Part shown: positions 1 to 5,197 of the stretch, piece after piece
Position numbering within the stretch: the stretch's first letter is position 1
Layout: each line of letters begins with the position of its first letter
NCBI GenBank assembly: GCA_027058735.1
Contig: JALURZ010000194.1
Location: 1 to 9,763, forward strand
DNA: 9,763 nt
DNA from: Hyphomicrobiales bacterium
Lineage (GTDB): Bacteria; Pseudomonadota; Alphaproteobacteria; Rhizobiales; JALURZ01
Reading direction: 5' to 3'
Notes under the pieces: model-generated
Seen by the model: only the letters and a program-made list of their open reading frames with translations
Databases searched by the model: none
What the model was told of the DNA's origin: nothing
Position numbers and translations under genes: made by a program

Positions 1-476
1 ATCCCGGCCCCCTCGACATTGGCCACAACTGGGCCTACCTGCCGGATCTGGCGCGCGCGGGCGCGGGCCTGCTGGACCGGCGCGCGGCGTTCGCGCCATT
101 TGAGGTTTTTCATTTCAGGGGCCATGTGGTGGCCTCGGGGCAGATTTTTGTTGACGCCATATCAAGAGTGCTTGAGCGGCGCGATCTCAGGGTAAAATCC
201 CTGCCCTGGCCGCTGCTCCGCCTTGCCGCGCTTGCGGCTCCCGGCCTGCGCGAGGTGGTGGAAATAAAGTACCTCTGGGAGGTGGCCCACGAGCTTGACG
301 AGAGCAACTTGTGCAAAGTCCTGCCCGGCCTGACGCAAACACCCTTCGATGAAGCCCTCGGGGCGACGCTGGCTTCGCTTGGGTTTGAGGCGACCGGCGC
401 GCCGCGCGCACCGTCCGGCTCACAGGATCGCGGGACGCAAACCAGCGGCGATGTCAGCGTGAGCACCGCACGATGA
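1..476 (+). CDS. NAD-dependent epimerase/dehydratase family protein, C-terminal part
   Basis: The gene is cut by the left edge. The frame is open from base 3 to the TGA at 474-476, giving about 157 C-terminal residues. The visible part begins with a GHNWAYLPDLARA stretch, followed by an FEVFHFRGH segment and an LPWPLLRLAALAAPGLREVVEIKYLW stretch in overlapping pieces. This pattern is typical of the substrate-side half of extended short-chain dehydrogenases (NAD-dependent epimerase/dehydratase or NmrA-like). The Rossmann fold with its glycine-rich NAD motif would lie upstream, outside the window, so substrate and reaction cannot be read here. The last 30 or so residues, rich in Ser, Gly and Thr, look like a disordered tail. 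Its stop overlaps the stop of the convergent protease gene by 23 bp. A GTG at 126 could be mistaken for a start, but the homologous sequence clearly continues upstream of it. Confidence 0.8.
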   Translation, partial: PGPLDIGHNWAYLPDLARAGAGLLDRRAAFAPFEVFHFRGHVVASGQIFVDAISRVLERRDLRVKSLPWPLLRLAALAAPGLREVVEIKYLWEVAHELDESNLCKVLPGLTQTPFDEALGATLASLGFEATGAPRAPSGSQDRGTQTSGDVSVSTAR

Positions 477-1344
477 TTGTGAATTTCTTGGCCCGGGCCG
501 CGATCTCGGAGACCGCCAGCGGCGCGCCCGGCGCCGCGGTCTGGTAACCGACGTCCCGGGATTCCAGAAATTCAAGCACCACCGATCCCTTGATGGCGAA
601 ATTGATATTCTGCGGGATATCGCCGGTCGCCCTGGCGATTTTCATCGCGTTCAGCTTGCTTTGCGCGACCGCGATCACGTTGCCGCCCGAACCAAGCACC
701 GGACCGCCGCTGTTGCCCGGCTGCATGGGCGCTGAAATCTGATATTGCGACGTGCGGTTTGACAATCCGGCCAGTGCCGAAATATTGCCGGTCGCCAGAT
801 TGCCCGACGTGGCGAGCACCCCGTAATAGGGGAACCCGAAAACCACGACGCTGTCCCCCAGCCTGGGCCGCTCGCCGGAGCGGAATGTGGCGAAAGAGCG
901 CGGCTTGAGGGTTGTTTTGAGAACGGCCAGATCATCTGCCCGCGCCAGGGAAATCACGCTGGCGTCGTGATATTTCTCGCCGGGATAGGCGATGCGGATG
1001 GACCGGCAGCCGGCGACAACATGGCGATTGGTCACAAAATGCCCCGCCCCGGTCACAAAGAAACCGGTGCCGGTGGACAGCTTTTTCCTCTTGCGCGTCC
1101 CGGGCGCGGGGGCCGCCTCGCCATCGTCTTCGACGGCGGCGTTGCGGGTCGCGGGCGGGGGCTGCAAGGCACGCGCCGCAGGAGCCGCGGGCCCCGGGCG
1201 CGGGGCCCGGCAACGGCCCCATCGCCACTTCCCGGTGATGCGGCCCCCGGCGCACCCTGCGGCGCATTTCTGGTGGGCAGATCCGGTTCGCCGCGGTCTT
1301 TGGCGCGGGTGCCCGCCTCCAAGGCCAGCCGCCGGTCCACGCAA
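454..1344 (-). CDS. C-terminal fragment: trypsin-like serine protease domain
   Basis: The open frame reaches 1344, but only the part from about 1190 down looks like protein. The triad is complete: His in TNRHVV (codon 1021-1023), Asp in DDLAVL (codon 931-933) and Ser in PGNSGGPV (codon 709-711). GTGFFVTGAGHFVTNRHVV and the GFPYYG segment are typical of the DegP/S1C-like trypsin fold. No PDZ domain follows; the protein ends about 85 residues after the catalytic Ser. The fragment has no signal peptide or credible start of its own, so it is unlikely to be made as an active exported enzyme unless the upstream half is joined to it. The last codons overlap the convergent epimerase gene. Substrate unknown. 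Confidence 0.7.
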   Translation of the reverse strand: MRGPAAGLGGGHPRQRPRRTGSAHQKCAAGCAGGRITGKWRWGRCRAPRPGPAAPAARALQPPPATRNAAVEDDGEAAPAPGTRKRKKLSTGTGFFVTGAGHFVTNRHVVAGCRSIRIAYPGEKYHDASVISLARADDLAVLKTTLKPRSFATFRSGERPRLGDSVVVFGFPYYGVLATSGNLATGNISALAGLSNRTSQYQISAPMQPGNSGGPVLGSGGNVIAVAQSKLNAMKIARATGDIPQNINFAIKGSVVLEFLESRDVGYQTAAPGAPLAVSEIAARAKKFTIIVRCSR

Positions 1345-1802
1345 TCCTCCAGCGCATCGATAAGCACCGCAGTGCCGGTCAGGTTGAACGAATGGACCTT
1401 GCCCCCTGCCTCAATCTTCAGCACCCGGCCGGCCCGCAATATGCGCTTGGCCTGCCTGTTCAGCAAAAGGCTGAACCCCTTGCCATCGGACAGCGTCCTG
1501 ACCGTCAGCCTGGTCCATCTGTTTTCGTCGATCTTGCCCCTGACCACGAAACTGCCGGGCCCAAAGCGCCAGTCCTTGTTGGCGAAACCCAGCAGGAAGG
1601 CGCGCGAGCGCAGCATGCCGATGGAAAGAACGATGCCGCTCCTGTACTGGCCGGATGCCATGCAGGAGACGAATTTGCCGGTCTTGTCGTTCAGAAAGGC
1701 GCCGCCTTTCCAGTTGCCCGACCGGATCGGATCCACCATCTTTGCGCTGAGCGGAGCACCGGACAGACCGACAAACACCAATCCCCAAACCAGTCGCTTC
1801 AT
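1053..1802 (-). CDS. N-terminal fragment of the frameshifted protease: signal peptide plus accessory domain
   Basis: This is what would be translated if the frameshift is real. Residues 1-20 form a classical signal peptide, with a positive start (MKR), a hydrophobic core and an LSA cleavage site, so the product would be exported. The next 120 or so residues contain GNWKGGAFLNDKTGKF, GFANKDWRFGPGSF and HSFNLTGTAVLIDALEDCVD. I recognise this as the small domain that precedes trypsin-like domains in some alphaproteobacterial proteins; its function is unknown to me. After about residue 165 (from roughly 1300 downwards) the frame becomes Pro/Arg/Gly-rich, and past the hairpin it reads as out-of-frame sequence, ending with a stop at 1053. 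A Shine-Dalgarno-like AAGGTG precedes the start, and a good sigma70-type promoter lies at 1913-1941. Confidence 0.6.
   Translation of the reverse strand: MKRLVWGLVFVGLSGAPLSAKMVDPIRSGNWKGGAFLNDKTGKFVSCMASGQYRSGIVLSIGMLRSRAFLLGFANKDWRFGPGSFVVRGKIDENRWTRLTVRTLSDGKGFSLLLNRQAKRILRAGRVLKIEAGGKVHSFNLTGTAVLIDALEDCVDRRLALEAGTRAKDRGEPDLPTRNAPQGAPGAASPGSGDGAVAGPRARGPRLLRRVPCSPRPRPATPPSKTMARRPPRPGRARGKSCPPAPVSL
1188..1209. repeat. Perfect 9-bp GC inverted repeat at the protease frameshift
   Basis: CGGGCCCCG (1188-1196) and CGGGGCCCG (1201-1209) are exact reverse complements separated by four bases. All stem pairs are G-C. It lies inside the interval where the protease reading frame changes, and contains runs of four C and four G. 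Such a structure is a known cause of polymerase slippage and of base-calling compression. Confidence 0.85.
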
Positions 1803-1864
1803 CATCGCACCTTGTATTTCCGCCAGACCGACGCGACGCGATCGCGCAAGGGGGCGCATTGGAA

Positions 1865-1889
1865 CCGCGCCGCCGGGCAGGCGGCGCGG
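1865..1889 (-). other. 10-bp perfect GC hairpin in the protease leader
   Basis: CCGCGCCGCC (1865-1874) pairs perfectly with GGCGGCGCGG (1880-1889) across a 5-base loop. It lies between the predicted promoter (1913-1941) and the protease start (1802), so it would sit in the 5' leader of the mRNA. No T-run follows on either strand, so it is not a typical Rho-independent terminator. A leader structure is possible, as is a leftover terminator for the upstream crotonase gene. Confidence 0.55.
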
Positions 1890-1912
1890 CCATCGCCCCG
1901 GCGTCCGCGCCC

Positions 1913-1941
1913 ATTAGAACACAGCCGCGCCGCGTTGCCAA
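1913..1941 (-). promoter_or_regulatory. Predicted sigma70-type promoter for the protease gene
   Basis: On the minus strand, TTGGCA (1941-1936) is followed by a 17-base spacer and TCTAAT (1918-1913). Each hexamer matches the sigma70 consensus at five of six positions, and the spacing is optimal. It lies between the crotonase stop (1972) and the protease start, leaving a leader of about 100 bases. This is prediction by eye; alphaproteobacterial promoters are often looser than this. Confidence 0.45.
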
Positions 1942-1971
1942 AGGCCCGCGGATGGATGCGCCCAAAACCGC

Positions 1972-2838
1972 TCAGCGGCCATTGCCCGTCGCCTGACGGC
2001 CTTCGGGGATCGGTTCGCCGGAATCGCGCTGGCGAACGGCCTCGTGAAACCCCGCCTCCTCGGCGCGCCTCTTGAACCACAGGCCTTCCGGCGAATGGCG
2101 GGCCATGCCGTCGAACAGCGTGGCGACCATCTGGGTGTTGTGCAGACCCATGGCGTCAACCGCCTGATTGATCATCAGCTTGTGCATCATGAGCTGGTTC
2201 TTCGGCACCGCGGAGATACGCCGGCAAAGCGCCTCGACCTGGCCGTCGAGTTCGCCTGCCGGCGGCGCTTCGAGGGCCAGCCCGATCCGGGCGGCCTCCA
2301 CCCCGTCGATGAGATCGCCGGTAAACAACATGCGTTTGGCCAGCTGCGGGCCCAGGCGGTGCACCCACATGCCGCTCGACGGGCAGCCCCAGACCCGCGC
2401 CGGCGGATATCCGATCCGCGCATCGTGCGCCATCATCACGATATCGCACGACAGGGCGATGTCCGAACCGCCGGCGACGGCGGCCCCGTGAACCTTGGCG
2501 ACCGTCGGTTTGTGGGACCGCCACAGGGAGGCGAACGCATCCGTGTTGGCCTTCATCATGCGATAGTCCGCCATGGGGTCCCAGGGCATCTCCTGAACAG
2601 CCTGACTGGCCCCGTCCGCTTCCGCATGGATTTTGAGATCATAGCCCGCGCAAAAGGCGCGCCCCGCGCCGGACACCACAATCACATGGATGTCGTCATC
2701 GTCATTGGCCGCCGCCACCGCGCGGGCGATTTCGCCGGGCATGGCCTGATCGATGGCGTTCAGCACATCGGGCCGGTTGAGCACGATATGCGCGATGCGG
2801 TCGTCTGTTTCATATTTCAGGCTGGTGAAGTCGGGCAT
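1972..2838 (-). CDS. Crotonase/enoyl-CoA hydratase family protein lacking the classical Glu pair
   Basis: At 288 residues this is a full-length crotonase-fold protein. Visible family features are the LNRPDVLNAI segment near residue 20, the first oxyanion-hole motif AFCAGYDL (61-68), and the second in VHGAAVAGGSDIAL (116-129), with CoA-ester-binding surroundings. By alignment to rat mitochondrial hydratase, the two catalytic glutamates (144 and 164) correspond to Asp126 in GGSD and Pro146 in IGYPP. Simple 2-enoyl-CoA hydration is therefore doubtful. The ARIGYPPARVWGCP pattern marks a subfamily usually annotated only as crotonase/enoyl-CoA hydratase. Substrate is unknown, though an acyl-CoA is expected. 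A strong GGAGGA (2848-2853) lies 9 bases before the ATG. The gene follows the PLP-enzyme gene by 87 bp on the same strand and could be cotranscribed with it. Confidence 0.87.
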   Translation of the reverse strand: MPDFTSLKYETDDRIAHIVLNRPDVLNAIDQAMPGEIARAVAAANDDDDIHVIVVSGAGRAFCAGYDLKIHAEADGASQAVQEMPWDPMADYRMMKANTDAFASLWRSHKPTVAKVHGAAVAGGSDIALSCDIVMMAHDARIGYPPARVWGCPSSGMWVHRLGPQLAKRMLFTGDLIDGVEAARIGLALEAPPAGELDGQVEALCRRISAVPKNQLMMHKLMINQAVDAMGLHNTQMVATLFDGMARHSPEGLWFKRRAEEAGFHEAVRQRDSGEPIPEGRQATGNGR

Positions 2839-2854
2839 GGGCTTGGATCCTCCG

Positions 2855-2886
2855 GGGGTTTACCGCAAGACTACGGCAAAAACCCC
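2855..2886 (-). other. Hairpin just upstream of the crotonase ribosome binding site
   Basis: GGGGTTT (2855-2861) is complementary to AAACCCC (2880-2886), and inside it CCG (2863-2865) can pair with CGG (2874-2876). The structure ends one base before the GGAGGA ribosome binding site at 2848-2853. It has no T-run after it on the minus strand. It could be a weak intra-operon processing or translation-control structure, or chance. Confidence 0.35.
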
Positions 2887-2925
2887 TGAGCGAACATCCG
2901 GTGCGCTGCTCGCCGTTTTCAGGTG

Positions 2926-4458
2926 TCAGCCGGCCGCCAGGTTGGCGTGGCGCTCACCGCTGGCCATATAGTGGAATTCCGCGGTCGTTTCGTCGCCGGC
3001 ATACAAGGGCGCATAGTCAGACACGCCGCGCGCCAGCCGCTCGACACTCTCAACGATATGGGCTGCGGTCGCATCGTCCATGAGATAGTTGAAATTCAGG
3101 CGGATCCAGCCTGGCTTGCGCACCTCTTGTCCGGCCCGCACGGCATCGCGGATCCGCTCTGATTCGGCGCGGCTGACATGGAGCAGTCTGTGACCATAGG
3201 GCCCGGCGCACACACACCCGCCGCGCACCTGAATACCGTGAATGTCGCTCAACAGGCGGGTGAACAGCTGATGATGCACAATGGCGCCCGCCTGATCGCG
3301 GACGGTGAAGGAGAAAATCGGCAGGCGGGGGGCCTTGTCCACGCCGAGAAGATTGATGTGGGGATTGGCGCCCCAGACCGCCTCGGCCCGGGCGATCAGT
3401 TCGTCATCGCGCCGCCTGATGGTGTCGGTCCCGACTTCCGCCTTGATCATAAATGCCAGCGCCGCGCGGATATCGCCGAGAATATTGGGGGTGCCCGCCT
3501 CCTCGCGCTCGATGACCGAATCCAGATAGTCATGCGCCCAGGGCGATACATAGGCGACCGAGCCACCTCCCGGCCAGGTCGGCCGGGTGGCCCGAATGGC
3601 GCTCCTGCGCACGATCAGCAGCCCCGAGGCGCCCGGTCCGCCCTGAAACTTGTGCGGCGACAGAAACACCGCGTCCTTTTCCAGCCCCGCGCCCGGATTC
3701 ATGTCGATCGGCAGATAGGGGCCGCCCCCGGCATAGTCCCAGAACGCAAGCGCCCCATGGTGTTTGAGAAGGCGGGTCACGGCATCGACATCGGTGATGA
3801 TGCCGGTCACGTTGGATGCAGCGGAAAACGACCCGATCAGCAGCGGTCTTTGCGCACGGAGCGTCAATTCCCGTTCGAGCATCGCCAGGTCCGGGCCGCC
3901 GCCGGGCGCTTCCGCGATTTCGATCACTTCCGCGCCGCTCTCGCGCCAGGGCAGGATATTGGAGTGATGTTCATAGGGTCCGACAAATACCGCCGGACGG
4001 CCCCCGCCACGCGGCGGGCGGCGACCGGAACGGAAAAAAGCCGTCAGGCGGCGGCCGGGCGAGGGCGCGCGTGCGCCGGCAAAATCCCCGACCCCGCACA
4101 GCGCCACCAGCCGGTTGACGGCCGATGTCGCGCCCGAACCGGCGAAAATGACCGCATAGTCGCTTCCCGCATTGGTCTCAGCAGCGATAAATGCGCGGGC
4201 CTCCTCGCGCAGCCGTGTCGTATAGGCGCCGCAGAACGAGGCCTCCGTATGGCTGTTGGCGTAATAGGGCAGCACGTGCCGGGCAATGAATTCCTCAACC
4301 TGGCGCAGCGCCCGCCCCGATGCGGTATAATCCGCATAGATCAGCCTTTTCTCACCGAACGGCGTCTCGATCCCGGCGCCCTCGCCGATCAGCCCGGCGC
4401 GCAGCCGGGCGATACGATCCCCCGACCCGATGGACTGGCGAAAGCGCTCAAGGACCAT
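2926..4458 (-). CDS. Aminotransferase class V-fold PLP enzyme, cysteine desulfurase-like
   Basis: This 510-residue protein belongs to fold-type I PLP enzymes of the class V/NifS-SufS group, in a long subfamily of about 500 residues. Key motifs in order are YADYTASGRA (41-50), PYYANSHTEAS (65-74), FAGSGATSAVN (105-115), VGPYEHHSNILPWRES (159-174), WDYA with Asp241 for the PLP ring nitrogen, SPHKFQGGPGASG with Lys270 as the PLP Schiff-base lysine, and RGGCVCAGPYGH (412-423). Cys417 falls where SufS-type desulfurases have the persulfide-forming Cys, so removal of sulfur from cysteine is plausible; this is inference, and the subfamily's reaction is not known to me. Residues 127-155 are Arg/Pro/Gly-rich and look like a variable loop. 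The start at 4458 is preferred over the ATG at 4491 because AAGGAG (4465-4470) lies 6 bases before it. It is divergent from the Lrp/AsnC gene and upstream of the crotonase gene. Confidence 0.87.
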   Translation of the reverse strand: MVLERFRQSIGSGDRIARLRAGLIGEGAGIETPFGEKRLIYADYTASGRALRQVEEFIARHVLPYYANSHTEASFCGAYTTRLREEARAFIAAETNAGSDYAVIFAGSGATSAVNRLVALCGVGDFAGARAPSPGRRLTAFFRSGRRPPRGGGRPAVFVGPYEHHSNILPWRESGAEVIEIAEAPGGGPDLAMLERELTLRAQRPLLIGSFSAASNVTGIITDVDAVTRLLKHHGALAFWDYAGGGPYLPIDMNPGAGLEKDAVFLSPHKFQGGPGASGLLIVRRSAIRATRPTWPGGGSVAYVSPWAHDYLDSVIEREEAGTPNILGDIRAALAFMIKAEVGTDTIRRRDDELIARAEAVWGANPHINLLGVDKAPRLPIFSFTVRDQAGAIVHHQLFTRLLSDIHGIQVRGGCVCAGPYGHRLLHVSRAESERIRDAVRAGQEVRKPGWIRLNFNYLMDDATAAHIVESVERLARGVSDYAPLYAGDETTAEFHYMASGERHANLAAG

Positions 4459-4464
4459 GGCCGT

Positions 4465-4470
4465 CTCCTT
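4465..4470 (-). promoter_or_regulatory. Ribosome binding site that fixes the PLP-enzyme start
   Basis: Read on the minus strand this is AAGGAG, placed 6 bases before the ATG at 4458. The longer alternative start at 4491 would lie upstream of this site and add 11 unconserved residues (MCEPPRDKETA). Confidence 0.7.
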
Positions 4471-4543
4471 ATCACGGGGCGGTTCACACAACGATGCGCG
4501 CCGGCCGGCGAACCGCAGCCGCGGCCGGGGCGCGCCGGACTTC

Positions 4544-4593
4544 GATAGTATGGATTGACTTTTTTCGCTTTTTTTCCAAAAATTCCTACTATT
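4544..4593. promoter_or_regulatory. AT-rich divergent regulatory region with a candidate operator and promoter
   Basis: The stretch from about 4541 to 4622 is strikingly AT-rich compared with the rest of the window. It contains an inverted repeat, ATAGTA (4545-4550) and TACTAT (4587-4592), and on the plus strand TTGACT (4555-4560), 17 bases, then AAAAAT (4578-4583), a possible -35/-10 pair for the regulator gene. Lrp/AsnC proteins commonly bind AT-rich, weakly palindromic sites in the divergent region next to their own gene, so autoregulation and control of the PLP enzyme are plausible. The half-sites are short; the operator call is tentative. Confidence 0.4.
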
Positions 4594-4622
4594 TCCGCTA
4601 ATTCATCGTATTTCAATCGAAA

Positions 4623-5099
4623 ATGAACGAAAAACTCGACCAGTTTAACGTCCGCATTCTCCAGGCTCTTCAACGCGACGGGTCGCTGTCGCAAAAGGAT
4701 CTGGGCGAACAGGTGCACCTTTCGCCCAATGCCTGCTGGCACCGGATCCAGAGCCTCAAGAAGAGGGGGGTTATCGTTGGCCAGACGGTGCGGCTCGACC
4801 GGCGGAAGCTCGATCTCGGGCTTGTGGTGTTCGTGATGTTGCGCACGCGCCATCATTCCGGCGACTGGTTGCGCGCATTCCGCACCCATGTCGCGACGAT
4901 CCCCGAAGTGATCGACTTCTTCCGCATCGGCGGCGATTACGATTACCTGCTCAAGGTCGTGACGCGCGACATGGAGAGCTATGACGGCGTTTATCAGCGG
5001 CTGATCGCAGGGGTCGAGCTCGATTCGGTGACATCGTATTTCGCCATGGAAGCCATCGAGGAGCACCGGCCTCTGCCGATCCGATCACAGACGGCTTAG
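4623..5099 (+). CDS. Lrp/AsnC family transcriptional regulator, DecR (YbaO)-like
   Basis: This 158-residue protein is full length for the family. An N-terminal winged helix-turn-helix (about 5-55, with LSQKDLGEQVHLSPNACWHR) is followed by the RAM ligand-binding/oligomerisation domain (about 65-150, with GGDYDYLLKV at 103-112 and DSVTSYFAMEAI at 134-145). The sequence resembles E. coli DecR from memory, particularly the TRHHS region, the EV-x-x-F-(F/W)-R-(I/M)-(G/A)-G-(D/E)-YDYL stretch and the SxFAME ending. DecR responds to cysteine and activates cysteine-degradation genes. The divergent neighbour is a cysteine desulfurase-like enzyme, which makes it the likely target. No Shine-Dalgarno sequence precedes the ATG (the bases before it are TTTCAATCGAAA), so the start rests on family length, and translation may be leaderless or weak. 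A long hairpin covers its stop codon. Confidence 0.88.
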   Translation: MNEKLDQFNVRILQALQRDGSLSQKDLGEQVHLSPNACWHRIQSLKKRGVIVGQTVRLDRRKLDLGLVVFVMLRTRHHSGDWLRAFRTHVATIPEVIDFFRIGGDYDYLLKVVTRDMESYDGVYQRLIAGVELDSVTSYFAMEAIEEHRPLPIRSQTA

Positions 5100-5139
5100 A
5101 GCGTGTTCGATGAACGCCCGTTCACCGAACATGCTTTAA
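5096..5139 (+). terminator. Long hairpin covering the regulator's stop codon, probable terminator
   Basis: Bases 5096-5116 pair with 5119-5139. The 21-position stem has 18 Watson-Crick pairs, two G-T wobbles and one A-C mismatch, with a 2-base formal loop. The TAG stop (5097-5099) is inside the left arm. A T-rich stretch (5135-5150) overlaps the end of the right arm and continues after it, as in Rho-independent terminators. It separates two convergent genes and could serve both strands. Confidence 0.6.
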
Positions 5140-5164
5140 ATCTTTGTTTTCCCGCATTTTCCGG

Positions 5165-5185
5165 GCGCAAAATGCGCACATTTTT
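5165..5185 (+). terminator. Second small hairpin with T-run between convergent genes
   Basis: GCGCA (5165-5169) and TGCGC (5173-5177) form a 5-bp stem with a 3-base loop, followed after three bases by TTTTT (5181-5185). It may be a back-up terminator for the plus-strand regulator gene. The stem is short, so the call is weak. Confidence 0.35.
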
Positions 5186-5197
5186 GCAGAGAAAGCT

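Larger units (their letters stand above)
454..1802 (-). pseudogene. Secreted trypsin-like serine protease with N-terminal accessory domain, frameshifted
   Basis: Read as one gene, this encodes a two-part exported protein of about 449 residues: a signal peptide (MKRLVWGLVFVGLSGAPLSA), an N-terminal domain of about 120 residues, a Pro/Ala-rich linker, and a trypsin-like domain with an intact His-Asp-Ser triad. The two halves sit in different minus-strand frames. The first half reads in frame from 1802, and the second half is open from 1344 to the stop at 454. Joining them needs a -1 shift, as if one base were missing, somewhere around 1175-1260, where each frame stops or starts looking like protein. 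A perfect GC hairpin at 1188-1209 lies in that interval. From memory, alphaproteobacteria often have single genes of this architecture (signal peptide, small domain, trypsin-like peptidase), so I infer one broken gene or a sequencing error rather than two genes. The start at 1802 is chosen because AAGG lies 7 bases upstream; the ATG at 1805 is also possible. Confidence 0.7.

Noticed and set aside
967..2075. Long plus-strand frames (967-1917 and 1392-2075) across the protease region
   Set aside because: They have low-complexity Arg/Pro/Ala composition and no domain, and lie opposite the minus-strand signal peptide and protease sequence.
2044..2889. 281-codon plus-strand frame opposite the crotonase gene
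   Set aside because: It is antisense and rich in His/Arg/Gly with no family resemblance; the minus strand is clearly a crotonase.
3178..4548. 456-codon plus-strand frame opposite the PLP-enzyme gene
   Set aside because: It is an antisense shadow. The minus-strand product has a complete set of class V aminotransferase motifs and a strong ribosome binding site.
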